From the NCBI RefSeq assembly GCF_001314325.1, contig NZ_CP009430.1, forward strand, positions 248,001 to 312,000: a stretch of DNA of 64,000 nt, written 5' to 3'. Below the pieces are notes generated by a model. It did not search any database. It had not been told where the DNA came from and worked only from the letters and a program-made list of their open reading frames with translations. This document shows, piece after piece, positions 15,440 to 23,891 of the stretch. The translations under genes were made by a program, and so were the position numbers. The DNA comes from Sphingopyxis macrogoltabida. Its GTDB lineage: Bacteria > Pseudomonadota > Alphaproteobacteria > Sphingomonadales > Sphingomonadaceae. The stretch's first letter is position 1. Every line of letters begins with the position of its first letter.

Positions 15440-16629
15440 TTGAGAAGATCGGCCGCGATGATGAGCTTGCGCACTTCGGTCGTTCCGGCGCCGATCTCCA
15501 TCAGCTTGATCGAACGGAAGAGCCGGTTGATCTCGCTCTCCCAGATATAGCCGGTGCCGCCATGGATCTGCACCGCCTCGTTGAGAACGCGGTTGGCGGT
15601 TTCCGCGGCATACATCACCGACGCGGCGGTGAGCGCATGGATGCGTCCGCGCCCGCCCTCGCCGTGCGCGATGGCCGTACATTCGGCGAGAACCTGATAG
15701 GTGAAGCTGCGCATCGTCTCGATCCAGACGAACATGTCGGCGAGCTTGGCCTGGATCATCTGGAAACCCGCGATCGGCTGGCCGAACTGTTCGCGCGTCT
15801 TGGCATGTTCGATCGTGAGTTCCAGCGCGCGCTCGCAGATGCCGAGCATGATCGGCGAGATGATCGCGCGCTCGAGGTCGAGCCCGCTCATCACCACCGC
15901 GACCCCCTGATTTTCCCCGCGCAGCCGGTTGGCGGCGGGAACGCGGCACTCTTCGAAGACGAGCTCGGCGGTCTGGCTGCCGCGAAATCCCATCTTCGTC
16001 AGTTTCTGCGCGACCTTGAACCCCGGGGTGTCGGTTTCGACGACGAAGGCCGATATGCCCTTGGGACCCGCCGCCATGTCGGTCTTGGCGTAGACAAGGA
16101 CCGCGTCGGCGACGGGCCCGTTGGTGATGTAGATCTTGCCGCCGTTCAGGACATAATCGTCGCCATCGCGCCGCGCGCTCGTGCGCATCGAGCCGAGCGC
16201 GTCGGATCCGGCACCCGGCTCGGTGAGCCCCAGCGCCCCGATCCACTCGCCGCTGAGCAGCTTCGGCAGGAAGCGCGCACGCTGCTCGTCGCTGGCATTG
16301 GCATAGACGTTGCCGAGACAGAGATTTTCGTGGACCACCCAGGCGAGCGCAAAGGCGTGGTTCGAGCGGGCGAAAGCCTGGGCAACGAGGCCGGTGGTAA
16401 AGATGTCGGCGCCGGTTCCGCCTAGCTCGGCAGGCACGCTGATCCCGAAATAGCCAAGCTTGCCGAGCGACCGAAACATCGCGTCGGGCCACCATTCCTC
16501 ATCGTCCATCCGGGCCGCGAGCGGCCTCAGCTCCGAGCGGGCAAAACGGTCGGCTTCGTCGAAGATCTGTTGATGCTCGGGCGACAGCGCCGTGCTCCAC
16601 GGCGCCATATCGATTGCATGGCTGGCCAA
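15436..16629 (-). CDS. Acyl-CoA dehydrogenase, isovaleryl/citronellyl-CoA type
   Basis: 397 residues from a TTG at 16629, chosen because GGGGAG precedes it by six bases; ATG 16608 is the alternative. FAD-dependent alpha-beta dehydrogenation of acyl-CoA. Motifs include LGLTEPGAGSDALG and YITNGP. The segment MEIGAGTTEVRKLI lacks the C-terminal glutamate of medium-chain enzymes. SGLDLERAI instead supplies the glutamate position used by isovaleryl-CoA dehydrogenase. That class also includes citronellyl-CoA dehydrogenase (AtuD). It heads the minus-strand run to the carboxylase and diverges from a ligase across a region with TGTTCAA repeats. Confidence 0.85.
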   Translation of the reverse strand: MASHAIDMAPWSTALSPEHQQIFDEADRFARSELRPLAARMDDEEWWPDAMFRSLGKLGYFGISVPAELGGTGADIFTTGLVAQAFARSNHAFALAWVVHENLCLGNVYANASDEQRARFLPKLLSGEWIGALGLTEPGAGSDALGSMRTSARRDGDDYVLNGGKIYITNGPVADAVLVYAKTDMAAGPKGISAFVVETDTPGFKVAQKLTKMGFRGSQTAELVFEECRVPAANRLRGENQGVAVVMSGLDLERAIISPIMLGICERALELTIEHAKTREQFGQPIAGFQMIQAKLADMFVWIETMRSFTYQVLAECTAIAHGEGGRGRIHALTAASVMYAAETANRVLNEAVQIHGGTGYIWESEINRLFRSIKLMEIGAGTTEVRKLIIAADLLK

Positions 16630-16680
16630 AATCTTCTCCCCGATCCGTCTTTTGCTGTTGGGCCGTCTCCTATGCAAGAT

Positions 16681-16703
16681 TGTTCAATATCGCAAGTGTT
16701 CAA
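16681..16703. promoter_or_regulatory. TGTTCAA direct repeats in divergent promoter
   Basis: TGTTCAA occurs at 16681-16687 and 16697-16703, 16 bases apart, flanked by ATGCAA and TTGCAT. It is centred between the acyl-CoA dehydrogenase (start 16629) and the ligase (16811). The same half-site, as TTGAACA, occurs in the dyad at 9608-9646. A common MarR-type regulator is possible but unproven. Confidence 0.4.
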
Positions 16704-16766
16704 AATTTGCATAATCTGCCGCGCCGCGCATAATGCGGGAGAATCGACAAGAATCGGGAGAGAGAT

Positions 16767-16814
16767 ATGACCGCATCGAACTGCGCCTCCGCGCTCGCGG
16801 GAGCCCGGTCGTGA
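16767..16814 (+). CDS. Short upstream ORF coupled to ligase start
   Basis: ATG 16767 follows a strong GGGAGAGAGAT ribosome site and opens a 15-codon frame encoding MTASNCASALAGARS. Its TGA overlaps the GTG start of the ligase as GTGA. It could be a leader whose translation sets ligase expression, or the true N-terminus of the ligase lost by a one-base shift. No attenuator is evident. Confidence 0.45.
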   Translation: MTASNCASALAGARS

Positions 16815-18343
16815 ACCCGCAAGTGGTAGCGCAGAGCGCGCCGGACCGCGCCGCGACGATCATGGCCGCGACCGGCGAGACGATGACCTATGGCGAGCTC
16901 GACAGTCTCGCCCGCAAGTTCGCCGGGCTGCTGCGGAGGCTCGGGTTCGGGCCGGGCGATCATCTCGCCATGATGATCGACAACGAGATCATGTACCACC
17001 CGGTGGCATGGGGCGCCTGGTATGCGGGGCTCTATTTCACGCCCGTCAGCACGCGCCTGACAGCGAGCGAAGTGGCCTATCTGGTCGAGGACAGCGGTTC
17101 GCGGATCGTCATCGCCTCCCCTGCCCATGAGGGTCTGATCGGCGAAATCAAACCGGGGCTACCGCAGGTCGCGCACTGGATTCTCACCGGCCCGGGCGCT
17201 GGAGGAACACCATCCTTGCGCACCCTGATCGAATCCGAGGCCGAACTCGCGGTCGGGCCGACCGACGCCGTCGGCGCCGACATGCTCTATTCTTCGGGCA
17301 CCACGGGGCGCCCGAAAGGCATCAAGCCGCGCGGCGGTGCCAAGCGCGACGAACCGAACCCGCTCGCTTCGCTTCTGACGCAGCTCTACGGCTTCGACGC
17401 CGCGACGCGTTACCTGACCCCGGCACCGCTCTATCATGGCTCGCCTACCAAATATTCGATGGCGGTCCACCGCGCCGGCGGCACGAACATCATCATGGAA
17501 GGCTTCGATGCCGAGGGCGCGCTTGCGGCCATCGACCGCCATCGCGTAACCCACAGCCAGTGGGTCCCGACGATGCTCCAGCGCATGGCGCGGCTGCCCG
17601 ACGAGACCAAGGCGCGCTACGACCTGTCGAGCCACCGCGTCGCGATCCATGCGGCCGCGCCTTGCCCGCCGGAACTCAAGCAGCAGATGATCGACTGGTG
17701 GGGCCCGATCGTCTGGGAGTTTTACGCAGGGTCCGAGGCGGTCGGCTATACGTCGATCGATAGCGCCGAGGCCCTCGCCCGCCCGGGATCGGTCGGCCGC
17801 TCGGTCTTTGGCGACCTCCATATCCTGGACGGCGATGGCAAGGCGCTGCCGGCGCGCGAGATCGGCCATATCTATTTCGCCAACGGACCCGCGATGGAAT
17901 ATCACAAGGACCCGGCGAAGACCGCGCGCGCCTATAATGACCGCGGCTGGGTGACGCTCGGCGACATGGGCTGGCTCGATGAGGAGGGGTATCTCTATCT
18001 TGCCGATCGCAAGGATTTCATGATCATCACCGGCGGGGTCAATGTCTATCCGGCCGAGATCGAGCAATTGCTCGTCATGCATCCCGAGGTCGACGATGCT
18101 GCGGTGTTCGGCATCCCCAACGAGGATTTCGGGCAGGAGGTGAAGGCTGTCATCCAGCCAGGGGTCTGGCCCGACGACGAAGCGGCCTTCCAGGACGCGA
18201 TCATCGCCTATTGCCGCGCGCATCTTTCACGGATCAAAGTGCCCCGCTCGGTCGACCTTTCGCCCGAATTGCCACGCCAACCCAACGGCAAACTCTACAA
18301 GACCGCGCTCCGCGCCGCCTATCTGAAGGAAAGCCAGTCATGA
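16811..18343 (+). CDS. AMP-dependent acyl-CoA ligase
   Basis: 510 residues from GTG 16811; this start gives VNPQVVAQSAPDRAATIMA, the normal N-terminal layout, and is coupled to the short upstream ORF. An earlier in-frame ATG at 16733 would add an atypical, basic N-terminus. Motifs are YSSGTTGRPKGI, a YAGSEA acyl-adenylate motif, GDMGWLDEEGYLYLADR and the C-terminal Lys in QPNGKLYK. It forms acyl-CoA from a free acid. It overlaps the next gene by ATGA. In an Atu-like cluster it would activate citronellate or geranate (AtuH-like), but this is inference from neighbours. Confidence 0.87.
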   Translation: MNPQVVAQSAPDRAATIMAATGETMTYGELDSLARKFAGLLRRLGFGPGDHLAMMIDNEIMYHPVAWGAWYAGLYFTPVSTRLTASEVAYLVEDSGSRIVIASPAHEGLIGEIKPGLPQVAHWILTGPGAGGTPSLRTLIESEAELAVGPTDAVGADMLYSSGTTGRPKGIKPRGGAKRDEPNPLASLLTQLYGFDAATRYLTPAPLYHGSPTKYSMAVHRAGGTNIIMEGFDAEGALAAIDRHRVTHSQWVPTMLQRMARLPDETKARYDLSSHRVAIHAAAPCPPELKQQMIDWWGPIVWEFYAGSEAVGYTSIDSAEALARPGSVGRSVFGDLHILDGDGKALPAREIGHIYFANGPAMEYHKDPAKTARAYNDRGWVTLGDMGWLDEEGYLYLADRKDFMIITGGVNVYPAEIEQLLVMHPEVDDAAVFGIPNEDFGQEVKAVIQPGVWPDDEAAFQDAIIAYCRAHLSRIKVPRSVDLSPELPRQPNGKLYKTALRAAYLKESQS

Positions 18344-19119
18344 TCAGCAAGGCCGAAAGCGAGGCCGTCGTCACCGAATATGAGGCGGGATTGCTCCGGA
18401 TCAGTCTCGACCGGCCGGCAAACGGCAATGCCGTCACCCCGGGCCTCATCGCCGACCTCATGGGCGCGGTGGCCGAAGCCGAGGATCCCGACGTTCGCGC
18501 GGTCCTGATCGCGGGATCGGGCGCCAATTTCTGCGCCGGGGCAGATCTCAAGCATTTTGCCGGGAAGCTCGACCGCGTCGCAGACGAGCTGCAGGAGATG
18601 GCGACCGGCTTTCACGCGATGCTCGAGCGGCTCTACCGCCTGCCCAAACCGGTCGTGGCCGCTGTACAGGGTACGGCAATCGGCGCCGGCTTCGGACTGG
18701 CGCTCGCCGCCGACCTCGTCGTCGCGGGCCGGTCCGCGCGCTTTTCGACGGGCTATGCCCGGCTGGGCCTCAGCGCCGATGCGGGCGTCAGCTGGTTTCT
18801 GACACAGGCCCTCGGGCCGCGCCAAGCCGGGGCTCTGCTGATGACCGCGCGTTTTCTTGGCGCCGGCGAGGCCCATTCGCTCGGCCTGATCGACGAGGTT
18901 GTCGAGGACGAGGCCTTGCCTGCAGCCGCCGAAACCGCCGCGCGGGCCTTTGCCGCGGGACCCGGCGGAGCCTACGCGGCCATCAAGGCGCTGACCCGCG
19001 CAGCGCGCGGCAACGACCTGCCCGCGCAGCTCGCACTCGAGGAAGCGCATGTCGTTCGCCTCGCGCGCGACCCCGCTGTCGCCGCAGCGATGGCGGCGAT
19101 GCTGAAGCCGCGAAGCTAG
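18340..19119 (+). CDS. Enoyl-CoA hydratase/isomerase
   Basis: 259 residues of the crotonase fold, start ATG 18340 overlapping the ligase stop as ATGA. Oxyanion-hole segments FCAGADL and GTAIGAGFGLALAADL are intact. Around the second catalytic position it reads LSADAGVSWFL. That resembles PaaG-like isomerases, which use an Asp, more than classical hydratases with two glutamates. A double-bond shift or a hydration step are both possible. It is cotranscribed with the ligase. In the Atu analogy it takes the place of isohexenylglutaconyl-CoA hydratase, but sequence does not prove that. Confidence 0.82.
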   Translation: MISKAESEAVVTEYEAGLLRISLDRPANGNAVTPGLIADLMGAVAEAEDPDVRAVLIAGSGANFCAGADLKHFAGKLDRVADELQEMATGFHAMLERLYRLPKPVVAAVQGTAIGAGFGLALAADLVVAGRSARFSTGYARLGLSADAGVSWFLTQALGPRQAGALLMTARFLGAGEAHSLGLIDEVVEDEALPAAAETAARAFAAGPGGAYAAIKALTRAARGNDLPAQLALEEAHVVRLARDPAVAAAMAAMLKPRS

Positions 19120-19145
19120 GCAACGATCAGACCTCATACTTGCGC

Positions 19146-19186
19146 CGTCCCCGCTGCATCGTGCAAGGTAGCGGGCGAAGGGGACG
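19146..19186. other. Nested hairpin upstream of marR B
   Basis: CGTCCCC (19146-19152) pairs with GGGGACG (19180-19186), and an inner CCGCT pairs with AGCGG (19170-19174). The 3' arm includes the AAGGGG ribosome site of the gene at 19195. It could end the upstream transcript or mask the ribosome site; there is no T-run. Confidence 0.35.
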
Positions 19187-19194
19187 ATGCGTCA

Positions 19195-19704
19195 ATGGAA
19201 GAGAGTGAAAATGGAAGTACGCGCGCGCGGCGCGCCGGGCCGGACGCGTTTGCCGAACGTGTGCTCGGCTATTTCTATCCCGTCCACTACCGGTTCGGGA
19301 TGGAGATGGAGCAGGCGATGGGCCAGGGCCAGCTCGGCCGGAAGCAAGCGGCCCTCCTCTGGCTTCTTCATTCCGAGGCCGGCAGTGATGGCTGGATGCC
19401 CCGCAAGGACATCGAGGCGACGCTCGGCTCCTGGTTCGAAATGAGCCCGCCGAATGTCACCAAGATCATCCGCGACACCGCGAGTCCACCGCACGAGATG
19501 ATCGAGATTATCGAGAGCCCGGGATCAGGACGCGAGAAGCTTCTGCGGCTCACACCCGACGGGCGCGCGTTCGTAAGCACGATGATCGCTTCGGCCACGA
19601 AATTTCTCACCGGGCGCGTTGGCCATATGGAACAGGCCAAGCTTGCTGCGGGACTCGCCTTTCTCGAAGAAGCCTTTGGACCGGAAACCAATTTACCACT
19701 TTGA
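19195..19704 (+). CDS. MarR-like winged-helix regulator B
   Basis: 169 residues, paralogous to the regulator at 9684: YFYPVHYRFGMEMEQAMGQG, RKQAALLWLLHSE and the GREKL(L/V)xLTPxGRAF wing align in register. The N-terminus is shorter. It sits just ahead of receptor 3 on the same strand, whereas regulator A diverges from receptor 2, so each is next to a receptor gene. A perfect TTCCAA-C-TTGGAA palindrome follows its stop by three bases, in front of the receptor. A receptor/lipase regulator is the simplest guess. No ligand can be proposed. Confidence 0.78.
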   Translation: MEESENGSTRARRAGPDAFAERVLGYFYPVHYRFGMEMEQAMGQGQLGRKQAALLWLLHSEAGSDGWMPRKDIEATLGSWFEMSPPNVTKIIRDTASPPHEMIEIIESPGSGREKLLRLTPDGRAFVSTMIASATKFLTGRVGHMEQAKLAAGLAFLEEAFGPETNLPL

Positions 19705-19707
19705 AAC

Positions 19708-19720
19708 TTCCAACTTGGAA
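19708..19720. promoter_or_regulatory. TTCCAA-C-TTGGAA palindrome before receptor 3
   Basis: A perfect 13-base palindrome starts three bases after the MarR B stop and 90 bases before the receptor 3 start. It is a candidate operator for MarR B. Spacing to a promoter cannot be fixed by eye. Confidence 0.4.
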
Positions 19721-19809
19721 TCTTACAGAAACTGCATAATATAGCCGCGGCAGCGTCAGGCTGCGCACGGCGAGTCGCATCAGCGACCGCAGGTTCGGGA
19801 GAGGACAGG

Positions 19810-21987
19810 ATGGAATTTCGGAAACTGCGCCGCCGCGCGCTCATGGCCTTGTGCGCGAGCGCCGCTTTCACCCCCGCCGCGGCATGGGCGCAAGGCGACA
19901 GCGACAGCGACGGCGCGGCTGCACCCGACGACGGCACCATCATCGTCACGGCGCAGAAGCGCGAGCAGCGCCTCCAGGACGTGCCGGTCTCGGTCACCGC
20001 CCTCGGCAGCGCACAGCTGGAAGCCGCGGGGATCGACAGCGGAACCGAGATCGCCCGTCAGACCCCCAATCTTCGCGTCTCGGTGCTCGGCGACGAGAGC
20101 CAGCCGAAGTTCGCGATCCGCGGCATCTCGACCCCCGAGTTCAACCTCAACGCGATCTCGCCGACCGGCGTCTTCTACGACGAAGTCTATGTCGGCTCGT
20201 CCTTTCTCGGCGGCGCCCAGATTTTCGATATCGAGCGCGTCGAGGTGCTGCGCGGACCGCAGGGCACGCTGTTCGGCAAGAATACGACGGCGGGCGCGAT
20301 CAACTTCATCTCGCGCGCGCCGACCTTTCGCAACGAGGGCGAGATCAGCGTCGGGTACGGCGAGTATAATTATGCCGAGATCAAGGGCGCCGGCGAGGCG
20401 CCGCTGATCGAAGACAAGCTCTCGGTGCGCTTCGCCTTCAACGTCGCCCATTCGGACGGTTATATCGAGAATGTGAACCCCGCGGGGCGCGACCTCTCCA
20501 ACATCGACCGCAAGGCCGGTCGCCTCACGATCGGCTACAAGGACGACACGGGGTTCGATGCCACGCTGCGGCTCTTCGCGGTCCAGAACGACGCGCGCGC
20601 GATCGGCGCGATCAACGAGGGCCTCGGCCCGGGCGGCACCAATGCCTTCGGCCTCAACCCCCGCCTCAATCCGTTCGACGGCACGCCCCTCACCCGCCAC
20701 CAGGTCGCGACCGACCGCTCGGGCGTGATCGAGGTACGCGGCCGCGGCGCAATCCTGACGATGAACAGGGATCTGGGCGGTGTCACGCTGACCTCGATCA
20801 GCTCCTATATCGGCGGCCACTTCCTCAACCTCGTCGATGGCGACGGCACGATCGCGCCGCTGCTCCACATCGATTTCGGATCGAAAACCGAGGAATATAG
20901 CCAGGATCTCCGCCTCTCGACCAATGGCAGCGGTCCGTTCAACGCGATCGTCGGCCTCTACCACCAGCGCGACGATATCGACATCGAGACGACCTATCTG
21001 CTGTTCGGCGGCCCGCCGGTCTTCCCGGTGCTCACCCAGAGCTATGAGCAGGCGCGCCGCTCCTACGCCGTCTACGCCGACGGCACCTTCGACCTGTCCG
21101 CCGCCCTCGCCGTCTACGGCGGCCTTCGCTACACATGGGACAAGGGCCGGCTCACCAATTTCCAGGTCGCGCCGATCATCCCGGTCCAGGCCGACAAGAG
21201 CTACAGCGACGGCGAACCGACCGGGCGCATCGGGGTCCGGCTGAAGCCTGCCGACGACATCATGCTCTACGGCCAGTTCGCGCGCGGATACCGCAGCAGC
21301 GCGATCAACGGCGGGGCGCTCACCAACCCCGCCGACCTCAACGTCGCCAATCCCGAAAAGCTCGACAGCTGGGAAGTCGGCCTGAAATCGCAATTGTTCG
21401 ATCGCATGCTGACCTTCAACGTCTCGGCCTTCCTCTACAAGTTCCGCAATCAGCAGTTCATCAACGTCGTCGGCATCGGCACGCAGCAGCTCGTCAACGC
21501 CGGTCGTTCCGAGATCAAGGGTATCGAGATCGAGGCCGCGCTTCGCCCCGCCGAGGGCCTGAGCTTGACCGCCGGGCTCGGCCTCCTCGACAGCAAATAT
21601 AAGGAGCTGCTGCTCAACGGGGTCGATCTTTCGGGCAACGAGTTGATCGAGGCGCCGCACCGCACCCTCAACCTTGCGGCCGACTATCGCGTGCCCGTCG
21701 GCGCCGAAGGCTCGCTGAGCTTCCATTTCGATGCCACCAACGTCACCCGGCAATATTTCTCGGCGACGAACAGCGCCGATTTCCGCGTCCCGGCGTTTTG
21801 GGACGTCGGCGCGCGCATCGCTTTCGTCGAGCCATCGGGCCGCTTCGAGATCGCCGCTTATGCCAAGAACCTCACCGACAACCGCAAGTCGACGGGCATC
21901 CAGATCGATCCCTCGACGCTCACCAAATTCTCTACCGTGCCCTATCCGCGCCGCTTCGGTGTCGAGCTGACGGCGCGGTTCCGGTGA
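19810..21987 (+). CDS. TonB-dependent outer-membrane receptor 3
   Basis: 725 residues. Signal peptide ends near AWAQ (about residue 28); TonB-box-like TIIVTAQKREQR and plug VEVLRGPQGTLFGKNT follow, then the barrel. The C-terminus is ELTARFR, so the usual terminal Phe is penultimate. Its TGA overlaps the GTG of the hydrolase gene, so receptor and cytoplasmic hydrolase are translationally coupled, and a lipase and foldase follow. This suggests import of ester-derived products such as long-chain acids or acylglycerols, a role inferred from context. An uncommon combination for a receptor gene. Confidence 0.9.
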   Translation: MEFRKLRRRALMALCASAAFTPAAAWAQGDSDSDGAAAPDDGTIIVTAQKREQRLQDVPVSVTALGSAQLEAAGIDSGTEIARQTPNLRVSVLGDESQPKFAIRGISTPEFNLNAISPTGVFYDEVYVGSSFLGGAQIFDIERVEVLRGPQGTLFGKNTTAGAINFISRAPTFRNEGEISVGYGEYNYAEIKGAGEAPLIEDKLSVRFAFNVAHSDGYIENVNPAGRDLSNIDRKAGRLTIGYKDDTGFDATLRLFAVQNDARAIGAINEGLGPGGTNAFGLNPRLNPFDGTPLTRHQVATDRSGVIEVRGRGAILTMNRDLGGVTLTSISSYIGGHFLNLVDGDGTIAPLLHIDFGSKTEEYSQDLRLSTNGSGPFNAIVGLYHQRDDIDIETTYLLFGGPPVFPVLTQSYEQARRSYAVYADGTFDLSAALAVYGGLRYTWDKGRLTNFQVAPIIPVQADKSYSDGEPTGRIGVRLKPADDIMLYGQFARGYRSSAINGGALTNPADLNVANPEKLDSWEVGLKSQLFDRMLTFNVSAFLYKFRNQQFINVVGIGTQQLVNAGRSEIKGIEIEAALRPAEGLSLTAGLGLLDSKYKELLLNGVDLSGNELIEAPHRTLNLAADYRVPVGAEGSLSFHFDATNVTRQYFSATNSADFRVPAFWDVGARIAFVEPSGRFEIAAYAKNLTDNRKSTGIQIDPSTLTKFSTVPYPRRFGVELTARFR

Positions 21988-22871
21988 GCGAAGCCGCGAT
22001 CGAGGAAGAGCTTTTCCGGCTGCCCGCGCGCGGTGGTCATGCCCCGCTCGCGCGGCGCTGGTCCGTCGGTGCCCCGCCGCGCGCGATGTTGATCGTCGCG
22101 CACGGAATGGGTGAGCATGCAGGCCGCTATCTCGCGCCGCTCGCCCCGATCATCCGCCGCGGGGTCGACGTCGCGGCGATCGACCATCGCGGGCATGGCG
22201 AGGATGCGCTCGCGGCAGCCTCGCTCGGCGACTATGGCGAAGGCGGGTTCGCGGGTGTCGAGGCCGACCTTCTCGCGCTCGTCGACTGGGCCCGCGCGGC
22301 GGCGCCTGGCCGCCCCGTCATCCTTCTTGGCCACTCGATGGGTTCGATGATCGCGCAGGCGCTGGCGATCGATCATGGCGACCGGCTCGACGGTCTCATC
22401 CTCTCGGGATCGGTCGCGGTCGACCATATTCCGGCGGGCGGCGACCCCGCCGGGCTGATCGCGGCGTTGAATTCGCCGTTCGAACCCGCGCGCACCCCGT
22501 TCGACTGGCTGAGCCGCGACGAGGCCGAGGTCGACCTCTATCTCGCCGATCCGCTCTGCGCTTTCGGCCTTACAGACGCGAGCTTCGCCTCGCTCGCTGC
22601 CGCGGGGCCGCGCCTCGCCGATGCGGACGCGCTCGCGGCCATTCCGGCGAGCCTTCCCATTTATATCTTCTCGGGCGACATGGATCCGCTCCACTGCGTT
22701 CTCGGCGGCGTGACGCCGCTGATCGAGCGCTACGAGGCGGCGGGCAAGACCGTCGAGAGCCGCCTCTATGCGGGCGGGCGCCACGAAATGCTGAACGAGA
22801 CCAACCGGGCCGAGGTCGTTGGCGACCTCTGGCGCTGGCTCGAGCCGCTCCTGTCCGAAGGGAAAGGCTGA
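21984..22871 (+). CDS. Alpha/beta hydrolase, monoacylglycerol lipase-like
   Basis: 295 residues from a GTG that overlaps the receptor stop as GTGA. Serine hydrolase of the monoglyceride lipase / lysophospholipase group: AHGMGEHAGRY oxyanion segment, DHRGHG, nucleophile elbow GHSMG, Asp in SGDMDPL and His in GGRHEMLNE. No signal peptide, so it acts in the cytoplasm. It would cleave esters brought in through the receptor or partial glycerides left by the secreted lipase encoded downstream. The exact ester is unknown. Confidence 0.88.
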   Translation: MSEAAIEEELFRLPARGGHAPLARRWSVGAPPRAMLIVAHGMGEHAGRYLAPLAPIIRRGVDVAAIDHRGHGEDALAAASLGDYGEGGFAGVEADLLALVDWARAAAPGRPVILLGHSMGSMIAQALAIDHGDRLDGLILSGSVAVDHIPAGGDPAGLIAALNSPFEPARTPFDWLSRDEAEVDLYLADPLCAFGLTDASFASLAAAGPRLADADALAAIPASLPIYIFSGDMDPLHCVLGGVTPLIERYEAAGKTVESRLYAGGRHEMLNETNRAEVVGDLWRWLEPLLSEGKG

Positions 22872-22928
22872 GACCCGCCGCCACGCCCGCCGACCGATCC
22901 ACAATGATAAACAATCGGGAGACGGACT

Positions 22929-23891
22929 ATGAAGACGCTTACCAGCACGCTCTTGAAAGCGGGGGCGTTGCTCGCCGCCGCGCTGGCCGCCACGCCGGCG
23001 ATGGCGTGGGATATCTGCTGGACGAACTGCGATTTTACGCGGACCAAATATCCGATCGTCCTCGAACATGGGCTCGCGGGCTTTAACGAGCTGGGCGGCG
23101 TCCTCCCCTATTGGAACGGCATCCCCGAAAATCTGCGATCGACCGGCGCCGAAGTCTATGTGACGCAGGTCAGCCCGTTCAACAGCTCGGTCGTGCGCGG
23201 CGAGTCGCTCATCGCCCAGCTCGATGACATCCGAGCCATCAAGGGCAATAACAGCCTCAAATTCAACCTGATCGGGCACAGTCAGGGCGGCCTCGACATC
23301 CGCTATGTCGCCGCAGTGCGCCCCGACCTCGTCGCCTCATTGACCACCGTCGGCTCGCCGCACAAGGGCTCGGACCTCATCACCTTCGACGTCAATGGCC
23401 AGCTCGTTCCGACGCCTGCCACCAACGCCTTCAGCAATTTCGTCAGCATGGTCTGGAGCTCCCTCGGCGGCAGCCCCGACCCGATCAGCATCACCGCGGT
23501 GCTCAAGAATTTCTCGCCGGCGGGAATCGCGGCCTTCAATGCGAGCTTCCCGGCGGGCATGCCGACGACGTCCTGCGGCCAAGGGCAGGCGGTCACCCAG
23601 ACCAGCGCGGGGCCGATCCGCAACTATAGCTGGTCGGGCGACGCACCCTTCACCAATGTCTATGACCCGAGCGACCCCGCGATGGTCGCGCTCAGCCTGT
23701 TCTACGACGAGCCGAACGACGGGCTGGTCGAGCGATGCGCCAGCCATTTCGGCACGGTTATCCGCGACAATTACCGGATGAATCATCTCGACGAGGTCAA
23801 TAATCTCTTCGGGCTGACTTCGGTGCTCGAGGTTGACCCGCGCACCCTCTATCGCAACCACGCGAACCGGCTGAAGTTAGCGGGCCTGTGA
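22929..23891 (+). CDS. Secreted triacylglycerol lipase, foldase-dependent family
   Basis: 320 residues with a signal peptide ending near AMAW. The mature protein follows Pseudomonas/Burkholderia family I lipases: KYPIVLEHGLAGF, catalytic GHSQGG, GSPHKGSDL, Asp in DEPNDGLV and His in NHLDEVNN, the last two also near the calcium site. Cysteines in TSCGQG and ERCASH match the usual disulfide; an extra pair CWTNC at the mature N-terminus is unusual. Such lipases are exported through the general secretory pathway, folded in the periplasm and released by type II secretion. The foldase gene overlaps its stop as GTGA, which supports the assignment. Confidence 0.92.
   Translation: MKTLTSTLLKAGALLAAALAATPAMAWDICWTNCDFTRTKYPIVLEHGLAGFNELGGVLPYWNGIPENLRSTGAEVYVTQVSPFNSSVVRGESLIAQLDDIRAIKGNNSLKFNLIGHSQGGLDIRYVAAVRPDLVASLTTVGSPHKGSDLITFDVNGQLVPTPATNAFSNFVSMVWSSLGGSPDPISITAVLKNFSPAGIAAFNASFPAGMPTTSCGQGQAVTQTSAGPIRNYSWSGDAPFTNVYDPSDPAMVALSLFYDEPNDGLVERCASHFGTVIRDNYRMNHLDEVNNLFGLTSVLEVDPRTLYRNHANRLKLAGL

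Noticed and set aside
14579..16495. 638-codon frame appearing to fuse an unknown protein to an SDR
   Set aside because: Only its last 286 codons are the real SDR; the front part is an out-of-frame reading of the acyl-CoA dehydrogenase.
19780..21753. 657-codon minus-strand open frame opposite receptor 3
   Set aside because: Same type of antisense shadow; no family motif, while the plus strand has signal peptide, plug and barrel.
21942..23279. 445-codon minus-strand open frame over hydrolase and lipase
   Set aside because: It covers two well-supported genes and an intergenic ribosome site; composition is that of a shadow frame.
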